NCBI GenBank assembly: GCA_946699065.1 | Contig: CAMPDV010001188.1 | Span: 62,001-126,000, forward strand | DNA from: Loxodes magnus | Taxonomy: Eukaryota > Ciliophora > Karyorelictea > Loxodida > Loxodidae | DNA length: 64,000 nucleotides | Direction: 5' to 3' | Part shown: one piece after another, positions 10,062-20,384 of the stretch | Layout of the letters: every line of letters starts with the position of its first letter | How positions within the stretch are numbered: position 1 is the stretch's first letter | Program-made: the position numbers and the translations under genes | Notes under the pieces: model-generated | Seen by the model: only the letters and a program-made list of their open reading frames with translations | Databases searched by the model: none | Told to the model about the DNA's origin: nothing

Positions 10062-10839
10062 GGTCTTACAGGTACTTTCTTGTGTTCCATAGTCTCACCG
10101 TATTATCTCAACTTCCCGATACGATGAACTCTGAATCACTGGATATAGCCACAGATAATACATAATGTGTGTGACCACTCATGGTCTTACAGGTACTTTC
10201 TTGTGTTCCATAGTCTCACCGTATTATCTCAACTTCCCGATACGATGAACTCTGAATCACTGGATATAGCCACAGATAATACATAATGTGTGTGACCACT
10301 CATGGTCTTACAGGTACCTGTCTTGACGTTCCATAGTCTCACCGTCTCATCTCGACTTCCCGATACGATGAACTCTGAATCACTGGATATAGCCACAGAT
10401 AATACATAACTAGTGTGACCACTCATGGTCTTACAGGTACTATCTTGTGTTCCATAGTCTCACCGTATTATCTCGACTTCCCGATACGATGAACTCTGAA
10501 TCACTGGATATAGCCACAGATAATACATAATGTGTGTGACCACTCATGGTCTTACAGGTACCTGTCTTGACGTTCCATAGTCTCACCGTCTCATCTCTAC
10601 TTCCCGATACGATGAACTCTGAATCACTGGATATAGCCACAGATAATACATAATGTGTGTGACCACTCATGGTCTTACAGGTACCTGTCTTGACGTTCCA
10701 TAGTCTCACCGTCTCATCTCGACTTCCCGATACGATGAACTCTGAATCACTGGATATAGCCACAGATAATACATAATGTGTGTGACCACTCATGGTCTTA
10801 CAGGTACTTTCTTGTGTTCCATAGTCTCACCGTATTATC
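10062..10839 (-). pseudogene. Short WD40 pieces
   Basis: 10440-10793 reads HYVLS/RDE, HYVLS/RDE, HYVLS/RDN, N-T-R. 10229-10426 reads SYVLS/RDE, HYVLS. The breaks are 121-bp junctions near 10076, 10197, 10439 and 10806 and Arg-to-TGA codons near 10108, 10229 and 10840. Confidence 0.5.
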
Positions 10840-11322
10840 TCAACTTCCCGATACGATGAACTCTGAATCACTGGATATAGCCACAGATAATACATAATGT
10901 GTGTGACCACTCATGGTCTTACAGGTAACTGTCTTGACGTTCCATAGTCTCACCGTATTATCTCGACTTCCCGATACGATGAACTCTGAATCACTGGATA
11001 TAGCCACAGATAATACATAATGTGTGTGACCACTCATGGTCTTACAGGTACCTGTCTTGACGTCCCATAGTCTCACCGTCTCATCTCTACTTCCCGATAC
11101 GATGAACTCTGAATCACTGGATATAGCCACAGATCTTACAGAATTTGTGTGACCACTCATGGTCTTACAGGTACCTGTCTTGACGTTCCATAGTCTCACC
11201 GTCTCATCTCTACTTCCCGATACGATGAACTCTGAATCACTGGATATAGCCACAGCATATACATAACTTGTGTGACCACTCATAATCTTACAGGTACCTG
11301 TCTTGACGTTCCATAGTCTCAC
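10840..11322 (-). CDS. WD40 array open segment, 4 blades (160 aa)
   Basis: SYVYA/RDE, NSVRS/RDE(D), HYVLS/RDN (followed by T-V-T instead of T-G-T, from gtaactgtc), HYVLS, ending at Arg-to-TGA. Confidence 0.45.
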   Translation of the reverse strand: MRLWNVKTGTCKIMSGHTSYVYAVAISSDSEFIVSGSRDETVRLWNVKTGTCKTMSGHTNSVRSVAISSDSEFIVSGSRDETVRLWDVKTGTCKTMSGHTHYVLSVAISSDSEFIVSGSRDNTVRLWNVKTVTCKTMSGHTHYVLSVAISSDSEFIVSGS

Positions 11323-11694
11323 CGTATTATCTCAACTTCCCGATACGATGAACTCTGAATCACTGGATATAGCCACAGATAATACATAATGTGTGTGACC
11401 ACTCATGGTCTTACAGGTACTTTCTTGTGTTCCATAGTCTCACCGTATTATCTCGACTTCCCGATACGATGAACTCTGAATCACTGGATATAGCCACAGA
11501 TAATACATAATGTGTGTGACCACTCATGGTCTTACAGGTACTTTCTTGTGTTCCATAGTCTCACCGTTTTATCTCGACTTCCCGATACGATGAACTCTGA
11601 ATCACTGGATATAGCCACAGATAATACATAACTAGTGTGACCACTCATGGTCTTACAGGTACTTTCTTGTGTTCCATAGTCTCACCGTATTATC
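11323..11694 (-). pseudogene. Broken WD40 units between the two 160-aa copies
   Basis: Three 121-bp junctions (near 11417, 11538 and 11659) and an Arg-to-TGA unit at the top of the stretch. All loop-1 types are HYVLS except one SYVLS (near 11625). Confidence 0.5.
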
Positions 11695-12177
11695 TCAACT
11701 TCCCGATACGATGAACTCTGAATCACTGGATATAGCCACAGATAATACATAATGTGTGTGACCACTCATGGTCTTACAGGTACCTGTCTTGACGTTCCAT
11801 AGTCTCACCGTATTATCTCGACTTCCCGATACGATGAACTCTGAATCACTGGATATAGCCACAGATAATACATAATGTGTGTGACCACTCATGGTCTTAC
11901 AGGTACCTGTCTTGACGTCCCATAGTCTCACCGTCTCATCTCTACTTCCCGATACGATGAACTCTGAATCACTGGATATAGCCACAGATCTTACAGAATT
12001 TGTGTGACCACTCATGGTCTTACAGGTACCTGTCTTGACGTTCCATAGTCTCACCGTCTCATCAGTACTTCCCGATACGATGAACTCTGAATCACTGGAT
12101 ATAGCCACAGCATATACATAACTTGTGTGACCACTCATAATCTTACAGGTACCTGTCTTGACGTTCCATAGTCTCAC
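11695..12177 (-). CDS. WD40 array open segment, 4 blades (160 aa)
   Basis: SYVYA/TDE, NSVRS/RDE(D), HYVLS/RDN, HYVLS, ending at Arg-to-TGA. Copy of 10840-11322 at offset 855 bp (7 units, three of them 121 bp); the first blade differs (TDE here, RDE there). Confidence 0.45.
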   Translation of the reverse strand: MRLWNVKTGTCKIMSGHTSYVYAVAISSDSEFIVSGSTDETVRLWNVKTGTCKTMSGHTNSVRSVAISSDSEFIVSGSRDETVRLWDVKTGTCKTMSGHTHYVLSVAISSDSEFIVSGSRDNTVRLWNVKTGTCKTMSGHTHYVLSVAISSDSEFIVSGS

Positions 12178-12629
12178 CGTATTATCTCAACTTCCCGATA
12201 CGATGAACTCTGAATCACTGGATATAGCCACAGATAATACATAATGTGTGTGACCACTCATGGTCTTACAGGTACTTTCTTGTGTTCCATAGTCTCACCG
12301 TATTATCTCGACTTCCCGATACGATGAACTCTGAATCACTGGATATAGCCACAGATAATACATAATGTGTGTGACCACTCATGGTCTTACAGGTACTGTC
12401 TTGACGTCCCATAGTCTGACCGTCTTATCTCGACTTCCCGATACGATGAACTCTGAATCACTGGATATAGCCACAGATAATACATAATGTGTGTGACCAC
12501 TCATGGTCTTACAGGTACTGTCTTGACGTCCCATAGTCTGACCGTCTTATCTCGACTTCCGATACGATGAACTCTGAATCACTGGATATAGCCACAGATA
12601 ATACATAATGTGTGTGACCACTCATGGTC
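12178..12629 (-). pseudogene. Broken WD40 units with a private 1-bp deletion
   Basis: Two 122-bp units (near 12395 and 12517) and one 121-bp unit (near 12275) follow an Arg-to-TGA unit. Near 12558 one c is missing in cttccgatacg, the only such loss in this conserved segment that I saw, which makes that unit a candidate for a sequencing error. Confidence 0.5.
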
Positions 12630-13400
12630 TTAAAGGTACTTTCTTGTGTTCCATAGTCTCACCGTATTATCTCGACTTCCCGATACGATGAACTCTGAAT
12701 CACTGGATATAGCCACAGATAATACATAATGTGTGTGACCACTCATGGTCTTACAGGTACCTGTCTTGACGTTCCATAGTCTCACCGTCTCATCTCGACT
12801 TCCCGATACGATGAACTCTGAATCACTGGATATAGCCACAGATAATACATAATGTGTGTGACCACTCATGGTCTTACAGGTACCTGTCTTGACGTCCCAT
12901 AGTCTCACCGTCTCATCTCTACTTCCCGATACGATGAACTCTGAATCACTGGATATAGCCACAGATCTTACAGAATTTGTGTGACCACTCATGGTCTTAC
13001 AGGTACCTGTCTTGACGTTCCATAGTCTCACCGTCTCATCAGTACTTCCCGATACGATGAACTCTGAATCACTGGATATAGCCACAGATCTTACAGAACT
13101 AGTGTGACCACTCATGGTCTTACAGGTACCTGTCTTGACGTTCCATAGTCTCACCGTCTCATCTCGACTTCCCGATACGATGAACTCTGAATCACTGGAT
13201 ATAGCCACAGATCTTACAGAACTAGTGTGACCACTCATGGTCTTACAGGTACCTGTCTTGACGTTCCATAGTCTCACCGTCTCATCTCGACTTCCCGATA
13301 CGATGAACTCTGAATCACTGGATATAGCCACAGATCTTACAGAACTAGTGTGACCACTCATGGTCTTACAGGTACCTGTCTTGACGTTCCATAGTCTCAC
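12630..13400 (-). CDS. WD40 array open segment, 6 blades (256 aa)
   Basis: SSVRS/RDE, SSVRS/RDE, SSVRS/TDE, NSVRS/RDE(D), HYVLS/RDE, HYVLS/RDN, N-T-R-K-Y-L. The three SSVRS blades are an island in an HYVLS-rich region and match the run at 19737-20384. Confidence 0.5.
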   Translation of the reverse strand: MRLWNVKTGTCKTMSGHTSSVRSVAISSDSEFIVSGSRDETVRLWNVKTGTCKTMSGHTSSVRSVAISSDSEFIVSGSRDETVRLWNVKTGTCKTMSGHTSSVRSVAISSDSEFIVSGSTDETVRLWNVKTGTCKTMSGHTNSVRSVAISSDSEFIVSGSRDETVRLWDVKTGTCKTMSGHTHYVLSVAISSDSEFIVSGSRDETVRLWNVKTGTCKTMSGHTHYVLSVAISSDSEFIVSGSRDNTVRLWNTRKYL

Positions 13401-13974
13401 CGTATTATCTCAACTTCCCGATACGATGAACTCTGAATCACTGGATATAGCCACAGATAATACATAATGTGTGTGACCACTCATGGTCTTACAGGTACTT
13501 TCTTGTGTTCCATAGTCTCACCGTATTATCTCGACTTCCCGATACGATGAACTCTGAATCACTGGATATAGCCACAGATAATACATAATGTGTGTGACCA
13601 CTCATGGTCTTACAGGTACTTTCTTGTGTTCCATAGTCTCACCGTTTTATCTCGACTTCCCGATACGATGAACTCTGAATCACTGGATATAGCCACAGAT
13701 AATACATAACTAGTGTGACCACTCATGGTCTTACAGGTACTATCTTGTGTTCCATAGTCTCACCGTATTATCTCGACTTCCCGATACGATGAACTCTGAA
13801 TCACTGGATATAGCCACAGATAATACATAATGTGTGTGACCACTCATGGTCTTACAGGTACCTGTCTTGACGTTCCATAGACTCACCGTTTTATCTCGAC
13901 TTCCCGATACGATGAACTCTGAATCACTGGATATAGCCACAGATAATACAGAATCTGTGTGACCACTCATGGTC
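13401..13974 (-). pseudogene. Short WD40 pieces with 121-bp junctions
   Basis: 13740-13970 reads DSVLS/RDK (V-S-L-W), HYVLS/RDN, N-T-R. The 121-bp junction at its end has the tactatcttg form, giving TAG directly after N-T-R instead of K-Y-L-TAA. Two more 121-bp units and an Arg-to-TGA unit follow. Copy of 9180-9700. Confidence 0.5.
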
Positions 13975-14460
13975 TTACAGGTACTTTCTTGTGTTCCATA
14001 GTCTCACCGTTTTATCTCTACTTCCCGATACGATGAACTCTGAATCACTGGATATAGCCACAGCATATACATAACTTGTGTGACCACTCATAATCTTACA
14101 GGTACCTGTCTTGACGTTCCATAGTCTCACCGTATTATCTCGACTTCCCGATACGATGAACTCTGAATCACTGGATATAGCCACAGATAATACATAATGT
14201 GTGTGACCACTCATGGTCTTACAGGTACCTGTCTTGACGTCCCATAGTCTGACCGTCTTATCTCGACTTCCCGATACGATGAACTCTGAATCACTGGATA
14301 TAGCCACAGATAATACATAATGTGTGTGACCACTCATGGTCTTACAGGTACCTGTCTTGACGTTCCATAGTCTCACCGTCTCATCTCGACTTCCCGATAC
14401 GATGAACTCTGAATCACTGGATATAGCCACAGATAATACATAATGTGTGTGACCACTCAT
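13975..14460 (-). CDS. WD40 array open segment, 4 blades (161 aa)
   Basis: HYVLS/RDE, HYVLS/RDK(D), HYVLS/RDN, SYVYA/RDK, N-T-R-K-Y-L. The last three blades repeat 9699-10061 at offset 4276 bp. Confidence 0.45.
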   Translation of the reverse strand: MSGHTHYVLSVAISSDSEFIVSGSRDETVRLWNVKTGTCKTMSGHTHYVLSVAISSDSEFIVSGSRDKTVRLWDVKTGTCKTMSGHTHYVLSVAISSDSEFIVSGSRDNTVRLWNVKTGTCKIMSGHTSYVYAVAISSDSEFIVSGSRDKTVRLWNTRKYL

Positions 14461-14874
14461 GGTCTTACAGGTACTTTCTTGTGTTCCATAGTCTCACCGT
14501 ATTATCTCAACTTCCCGATACGATGAACTCTGAATCACTGGATATAGCCACAGATAATACATAATGTGTGTGACCACTCATGGTCTTACAGGTACTGTCT
14601 TGACGTCCCATAGTCTGACCGTCTTATCTCGACTTCCCGATACGATGAACTCTGAATCACTGGATATAGCCACAGATCTTACAGAACTAGTGTGACCACT
14701 CATGGTCTTACAGGTACCTGTCTTGACGTTCCATAGTCTCACCGTCTAATCAGTACTTCCCGATACGATGAACTCTGAATCACTGGATATAGCCACAGAT
14801 AATACATAATGTGTGTGACCACTCATAATCTTACAGGTACCTGTCTTGACGTTCCATAGTCTCACCGTATTATC
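14461..14874 (-). pseudogene. Broken WD40 units
   Basis: A TAG unit (near 14745), a 122-bp unit (near 14594), Arg-to-TGA units (near 14507 and 14875) and a 121-bp junction (near 14471) leave no open piece longer than one to two blades. The 14690 unit is SSVRS type. Confidence 0.5.
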
Positions 14875-15357
14875 TCAACTTCCCGATACGATGAACTCTG
14901 AATCACTGGATATAGCCACAGATAATACATAATGTGTGTGACCACTCATGGTCTTACAGGTACCTGTCTTGACGTTCCATAGTCTCACCGTCTCATCTCT
15001 ACTTCCCGATACGATGAACTCTGAATCACTGGATATAGCCACAGCATATACATAACTTGTGTGACCACTCATGGTCTTACAGGTACCTGTCTTGACGTTC
15101 CATAGTCTCACCGTCTCATCTCGACTTCCCGATACGATGAACTCTGAATCACTGGATATAGCCACAGATAATACATAATGTGTGTGACCACTCATGGTCT
15201 TACAGGTACCTGTCTTGACGTTCCATTGTCTCACCGTATTATCTCGACTTCCCGCTACGATGAACTCTGAATCACTGGATATAGCCACAGATAATACATT
15301 ACTAGTGTGACCACTCATGGTCTTACAGGTACCTGTCTTGACGTCCCATAGTCTCAC
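14875..15357 (-). CDS. WD40 array open segment, 4 blades (160 aa)
   Basis: SNVLS/RDN (with I-V-A-G-S and V-R-Q-W), HYVLS/RDE, SYVYA/RDE, HYVLS, ending at Arg-to-TGA. It holds the lowest-coordinate copy of the V-R-Q-W marker (15224); this copy alone has the additional Ser-to-Ala change (cccgctacg). Confidence 0.45.
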   Translation of the reverse strand: MRLWDVKTGTCKTMSGHTSNVLSVAISSDSEFIVAGSRDNTVRQWNVKTGTCKTMSGHTHYVLSVAISSDSEFIVSGSRDETVRLWNVKTGTCKTMSGHTSYVYAVAISSDSEFIVSGSRDETVRLWNVKTGTCKTMSGHTHYVLSVAISSDSEFIVSGS

Positions 15358-15691
15358 CGAATTATCTCAACTTCCCGATACGATGAACTCTGAATCACTG
15401 GATATAGCCACAGATGATACAGAATTTGTGTGACCACTCATGGTCTTACAGGTACCTGTCTTGACGTTCCATAGTCTCACCGTCTCATCTCTACTTCCCG
15501 ATACGATGAACTCTGAATCACTGGATATAGCCACAGATAATACATAATGTGTGTGACCACTCATGGTCTTACAGGTACCTGTCTTGACGTTCCATAGTCT
15601 CACCGTATTATCTCAACTTCCCGATACGATGAACTCTGAATCACTGGATATAGCCACAGATAATACATAATGTGTGTGACCACTCATGGTC
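15358..15691 (-). pseudogene. WD40 piece with Arg-to-TGA breaks
   Basis: 15367-15603 reads HYVLS/RDE, NSVSS. The same two blades with the same flanking stops recur at 21492, offset 6125 bp, and at 28601. Confidence 0.5.
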
Positions 15692-16453
15692 TTACAGGTA
15701 CTTTCTTGTGTTCCATAGTCTCACCGTCTTATCATAACTTCCCGATACGATGAACTCTGAATCACTGGATATAGCCACAGATGATACAGAATCTGTGTGA
15801 CCACTCATGGTCTTACAGGTACCTGTCTTGACGTCCCATAGTCTCACCGTCTCATCTCTACTTCCCGATACGATGAACTCTGAATCACTGGATATAGCCA
15901 CAGATAATACATAATGTGTGTGACCACTCATGGTCTTACAGGTACCTGTCTTGACGTTCCATAGTCTCACCGTCTCATCAGTACTTCCCGATACGATGAA
16001 CTCTGAATCACTGGATATAGCCACAGATAATACATAATGTGTGTGACCACTCATGGTCTTACAGGTACCTGTCTTGACGTTCCATAGTCTCACCGTCTTA
16101 TCTCGACTTCCCGATACGATGAACCCTGAATCACTGGATATAGCCACAGATAATACATAAAGTGTGTGACCACTCATGGTCTTACAGGTACCTGTCTTGA
16201 CGTTCCATAGTCTCACCGTCTCATCAGTACTTCCCGATACGATGAACTCTGAATCACTGGATATAGCCACAGATAATACATAATGTGTGTGACCACTCAT
16301 GGTCTTACAGGTACCTGTCTTGACGTTCCATAGTCTGACCGTCTTATCTCGACTTCCCGATACGATGAACTCTGAATCACTGGATATAGCCACAGATAAT
16401 ACATAATGTGTGTGACCACTCATGGTCTTACAGGTACTGTCTTGACGTCCCAT
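15692..16453 (-). CDS. WD40 array open segment, 6 blades (253 aa)
   Basis: HYVLS/RDK, HYVLS/TDE, LYVLS/RDK (with S-D-S-G-F instead of S-D-S-E-F), HYVLS/TDE, HYVLS/RDE(D), DSVSS/YDK, N-T-R-K-Y-L. The LYVLS blade has two private missense changes, so it is among the older or more freely drifting units. Confidence 0.5.
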   Translation of the reverse strand: MGRQDSTCKTMSGHTHYVLSVAISSDSEFIVSGSRDKTVRLWNVKTGTCKTMSGHTHYVLSVAISSDSEFIVSGSTDETVRLWNVKTGTCKTMSGHTLYVLSVAISSDSGFIVSGSRDKTVRLWNVKTGTCKTMSGHTHYVLSVAISSDSEFIVSGSTDETVRLWNVKTGTCKTMSGHTHYVLSVAISSDSEFIVSGSRDETVRLWDVKTGTCKTMSGHTDSVSSVAISSDSEFIVSGSYDKTVRLWNTRKYL

Positions 16454-16944
16454 AGTCTTACCGTCTTATCTCGACTTCCCGATACGATGAACTCTGAATC
16501 ACTGGATATAGCCACAGATAATACATAATGTGTGTGACCACTCATGGTCTTACAGGTACCTTTCTTGACGTTCCATAGTCTCACCGTTTTATCTCGACTT
16601 CCCGATACGATGAACTCTGAATCACTGGATATAGCCACAGATAATACATAATGTGTGTGACCACTCATGGTCTTACAGGTACCTGTCTTGACGTTCCATA
16701 GTCTCACCGTCTCATCAGTACTTCCCGATACGATGAACTCTGAATCACTGGATATAGCCACAGATAATACATAATGTGTGTGACCACTCATGGTCTTACA
16801 GGTACCTGTCTTGACGTTCCATAGTCTGACCGTCTTATCTCGACTTCCCGATACGATGAACTCTGAATCACTGGATATAGCCACAGATAATACATAATGT
16901 GTGTGACCACTCATGGTCTTACAGGTACTGTCTTGACGTCCCAT
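16420..16944 (-). CDS. WD40 array open segment, 4 blades (174 aa)
   Basis: HYVLS/RDK, HYVLS/TDE, HYVLS/RDK (K-K-G-T), HYVLS/RDK(D), V-P-V-R-P. The listed first codons (M-G-R-Q-D-S) overlap the segment above by 34 bp; the ATG inside ATGA is an equally possible entry. Confidence 0.45.
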   Translation of the reverse strand: MGRQDSTCKTMSGHTHYVLSVAISSDSEFIVSGSRDKTVRLWNVKTGTCKTMSGHTHYVLSVAISSDSEFIVSGSTDETVRLWNVKTGTCKTMSGHTHYVLSVAISSDSEFIVSGSRDKTVRLWNVKKGTCKTMSGHTHYVLSVAISSDSEFIVSGSRDKTVRLWDVKTVPVRP

Positions 16945-17405
16945 AGTCTTACCGTCTTATCTCGACTTCCCGATACGATGAACTCTGAATCACTGGATAT
17001 AGCCACAGATAATACATAATGTGTGTGACCACTCATGGTCTTACAGGTACCTTTCTTGACGTTCCATAGTCTCACCGTTTTATCTCGACTTCCCGATACG
17101 ATGAACTCTGAATCACTGGATATAGCCACAGATAATACATAATGTGTGTGACCACTCATGGTCTTACAGGTACCTGTCTTGACGTTCCATAGTCTCACCG
17201 TTTTATCTCGACTTCCCGATACGATGAACTCTGAATCACTGGATATAGCCACAGATAATACATAATCAGTGTGACCACTCATGGTCTTACAGGTACCTGT
17301 CTTGACGTTCCATAGTCTCACCGTCTCATCAGTACTTCCCGATACGATGAACTCTGAATCACTGGATATAGCCACAGATAATACATAATGTGTGTGACCA
17401 CTCAT
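16911..17405 (-). CDS. WD40 array open segment, 4 blades (164 aa)
   Basis: HYVLS/TDE, DYVLS/RDK, HYVLS/RDK (K-K-G-T), HYVLS/RDK(D), V-P-V-R-P. Its TGA overlaps the ATG of the following unit in the arrangement ATGA (16911-16914). Confidence 0.45.
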   Translation of the reverse strand: MSGHTHYVLSVAISSDSEFIVSGSTDETVRLWNVKTGTCKTMSGHTDYVLSVAISSDSEFIVSGSRDKTVRLWNVKTGTCKTMSGHTHYVLSVAISSDSEFIVSGSRDKTVRLWNVKKGTCKTMSGHTHYVLSVAISSDSEFIVSGSRDKTVRLWDVKTVPVRP

Positions 17406-17653
17406 GGTCTTAAAGGTACTTTCTTGTGTTCCATAGTCTCACCGTATTATCTCGACTTCCCGATACGATGAACTCTGAATCACTGGATATAGCCACAGAT
17501 AATACATAATGTGTGTGACCACTCATGGTCTTACAGGTACCTGTCTTGACGTTCCATAGTCTCACCGTCTCATCTCGACTTCCCGATACGATGAACTCTG
17601 AATCACTGGATATAGCCACAGATAATACATAATGTGTGTGACCACTCATGGTC
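17406..17653 (-). pseudogene. Two-blade WD40 piece between 121-bp junctions
   Basis: HYVLS/RDE and HYVLS/RDN (17410-17649), bounded on both sides by N-T-R-K-Y-L-TAA junctions of the tcttaaagg type. The same piece recurs at 20716, 25012 and 27825. Confidence 0.5.
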
Positions 17654-18178
17654 TTAAAGGTACTTTCTTGTGTTCCATAGTCTCACCGTATTATCTCGAC
17701 TTCCCGATACGATGAACTCTGAATCACTGGATATAGCCACAGATAATACATAATGTGTGTGACCACTCATGGTCTTACAGGTACCTGTCTTGACGTTCCA
17801 TAGTCTCACCGTCTCATCTCGACTTCCCGATACGATGAACTCTGAATCACTGGATATAGCCACAGATAATACATAATGTGTGTGACCACTCATGGTCTTA
17901 CAGGTACCTGTCTTGACGTTCCATATTCTCACCGAATAATCATAACTTCCCGATACGATGAATTCTGAATCACTGGATATAGCCACAGATAATACATAAT
18001 CAGTGTGACCACTCATGGTCTTACAGGTACCTGTCTTGACGTTCCATAGTCTCACCGTCTCATCAGTACTTCCCGATACGATGAACTCTGAATCACTGGA
18101 TATAGCCACAGCATATACATAACTTGTGTGACCACTCATAATCTTACAGGTACCTGTCTTGACGTTCCATAGTCTCAC
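17654..18178 (-). CDS. WD40 array open segment, 4 blades (174 aa)
   Basis: SYVYA/TDE, DYVLS/YDYS (R-I-W), HYVLS/RDE, HYVLS/RDN, N-T-R-K-Y-L. In register with 18188-18670 above, separated by one Arg-to-TGA codon. Confidence 0.45.
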   Translation of the reverse strand: MRLWNVKTGTCKIMSGHTSYVYAVAISSDSEFIVSGSTDETVRLWNVKTGTCKTMSGHTDYVLSVAISSDSEFIVSGSYDYSVRIWNVKTGTCKTMSGHTHYVLSVAISSDSEFIVSGSRDETVRLWNVKTGTCKTMSGHTHYVLSVAISSDSEFIVSGSRDNTVRLWNTRKYL

Positions 18179-18187
18179 CGTATTATC

Positions 18188-18670
18188 TCAACTTCCCGAT
18201 ACGATGAACTCTGAATCACTGGATATAGCCACAGATAATACATAATGTGTGTGACCACTCATGGTCTTACAGGTACCTGTCTTGACGTTCCATAGTCTCA
18301 CCGTCTCATCTCTACTTCCCGATACGATGAACTCTGAATCACTGGATATAGCCACAGATAATACATAATGTGTGTGACCACTCATGGTCTTACAGGTACC
18401 TGTCTTGACGTTCCATAGTCTCACCGTCTCATCTCGACTTCCCGATACGATGAACTCTGAATCACTGGATATAGCCACAGATAATACATAATGTGTGTGA
18501 CCACTCATGGTCTTACAGGTACCTGTCTTGACGTTCCATATTCTCACCGAATAATCATAACTTCCCGATACGATGAATTCTGAATCACTGGATATAGCCA
18601 CAGATAATACATAATCAGTGTGACCACTCATGGTCTTACAGGTACCTGTCTTGACGTCCCATAGTCTCAC
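18188..18670 (-). CDS. WD40 array open segment, 4 blades (160 aa)
   Basis: DYVLS/YDYS (R-I-W), HYVLS/RDE, HYVLS/RDE, HYVLS, then Arg-to-TGA. The DYVLS/YDYS plus R-I-W cassette with the silent change gatgaattctg forms a recognisable allele also at 17654, 25369, 37575 and 40516. Confidence 0.45.
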   Translation of the reverse strand: MRLWDVKTGTCKTMSGHTDYVLSVAISSDSEFIVSGSYDYSVRIWNVKTGTCKTMSGHTHYVLSVAISSDSEFIVSGSRDETVRLWNVKTGTCKTMSGHTHYVLSVAISSDSEFIVSGSRDETVRLWNVKTGTCKTMSGHTHYVLSVAISSDSEFIVSGS

Positions 18671-19736
18671 CGAATTATCTCAACTTCCCGATACGATGAA
18701 CTCTGAATCACTGGATATAGCCACAGCATATACATAACTTGTGTGACCACTCATAATCTTACAGGTACCTGTCTTGACGTTCCATAGTCTCACCGTATTA
18801 TCTCAACTTCCCGATACGATGAACTCTGAATCACTGGATATAGCCACAGATAATACATAATGTGTGTGACCACTCATGGTCTTACAGGTACCTGTCTTGA
18901 CGTTCCATAGTCTCACCGTCTCATCTCTACTTCCCGATACGATGAACTCTGAATCACTGGATATAGCCACAGATAATACATAATGTGTGTGACCACTCAT
19001 GGTCTTACAGGTACCTGTCTTGACGTTCCATAGTCTCACCGTCTCATCTCGACTTCCCGATACGATGAACTCTGAATCACTGGATATAGCCACAGATAAT
19101 ACATAATGTGTGTGACCACTCATGGTCTTACAGGTACTTTCTTGTGTTCCATAGTCTCACCGTATTATCTCAACTTCCCGATACGATGAACTCTGAATCA
19201 CTGGATATAGCCACAGATAATACATAATGTGTGTGACCACTCATGGTCTTACAGGTACTTTCTTGTGTTCCATAGTCTCACCGTCTTATCATAACTTCCC
19301 GATACGATGAACTCTGAATCACTGGATATAGCCACAGATAATACATAATGTGTGTGACCACTCATGGTCTTACAGTTACCTGTCTTGACGTCCCATAGTC
19401 TGACCGTCTTATCTCGACTTCCCGATACGATGAACTCTGAATCACTGGATATAGCCACATATAATACATAATGTGTGTGACCACTCATGGTCTTACAGGT
19501 ACCTGTCTTGACGTTCCATATTCTCACCGAATAATCATAACTTCCCGATACGATGAACTCTGAATCACTGGATATAGCCACAGATAATACATAATGTGTG
19601 TGACCACTCATGGTCTTACAGGTACTTTCTTGTGTTCCATAGTCTCACCGTATTATCTCGACTTCCCGATACGATGAACTCTGAATCACTGGATATAGCC
19701 ACAGATAATACATAATGTGTGTGACCACTCATGGTC
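18671..19736 (-). pseudogene. Short WD40 pieces
   Basis: 19249-19611 reads HYVLS/YDYS (R-I-W), HYVLS/RDK (with LYVA instead of LSVA), HYVLS/YDK (T-G-N-C instead of T-G-T-C). 18803-19123 has three HYVLS blades. The breaks are Arg-to-TGA near 18681, 18803 and 19167 and 121-bp junctions near 19137, 19258 and 19626. Confidence 0.5.
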
Positions 19737-20384
19737 TTACAGGTACTTTCTTGTGTTCCATAGTCTCACCGTCTTATCATAACTTCCCGATACGATGAAC
19801 TCTGAATCACTGGATATAGCCACAGATAATACATAATGTGTGTGACCACTCATGGTCTTACAGGTACCTGTCTTGACGTTCCATAGTCTCACCGTTTTAT
19901 CTCGACTTCCCGATACGATGAACTCTGAATCACTGGATATAGCCACAGATAATACATAATGTGTGTGACCACTCATGGTCTTACAGGTACCTGTCTTGAC
20001 GTCCCATAGTCTGACCGTCTTATCTCGACTTCCCGATACGATGAACTCTGAATCACTGGATATAGCCACAGATCTTACAGAACTAGTGTGACCACTCATG
20101 GTCTTACAGGTACCTGTCTTGACGTTCCATAGTCTCACCGTCTCATCTCGACTTCCCGATACGATGAACTCTGAATCACTGGATATAGCCACAGATCTTA
20201 CAGAACTAGTGTGACCACTCATGGTCTTACAGGTACCTGTCTTGACGTTCCATAGTCTCACCGTCTCATCTCGACTTCCCGATACGATGAACTCTGAATC
20301 ACTGGATATAGCCACAGATCTTACAGAACTAGTGTGACCACTCATGGTCTTACAGGTACCTGTCTTGACGTTCCATAGTCTCAC
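19737..20384 (-). CDS. WD40 array open segment, 5 blades (215 aa)
   Basis: SSVRS/RDE, SSVRS/RDE, SSVRS/RDK(D), HYVLS/RDK, HYVLS/YDK, N-T-R-K-Y-L. A three-unit SSVRS run with the same loops is found at 12630-13400, so this motif was copied between distant parts of the array. Confidence 0.5.
   Translation of the reverse strand: MRLWNVKTGTCKTMSGHTSSVRSVAISSDSEFIVSGSRDETVRLWNVKTGTCKTMSGHTSSVRSVAISSDSEFIVSGSRDETVRLWNVKTGTCKTMSGHTSSVRSVAISSDSEFIVSGSRDKTVRLWDVKTGTCKTMSGHTHYVLSVAISSDSEFIVSGSRDKTVRLWNVKTGTCKTMSGHTHYVLSVAISSDSEFIVSGSYDKTVRLWNTRKYL

Noticed and set aside
12540-12575. Functional meaning of the single missing base in cttccgatacg
   Set aside because: A one-off loss in a run of c in an otherwise invariant segment is more simply a sequencing or consensus error.
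16420-17405. Overlapping genes (34-bp overlaps at 122-bp junctions)
   Set aside because: The overlap comes from choosing an ATG in the shifted frame (M-G-R-Q-D-S). The WD40 frame itself resumes at the ATGA, so this is one array with a one-base length variant.
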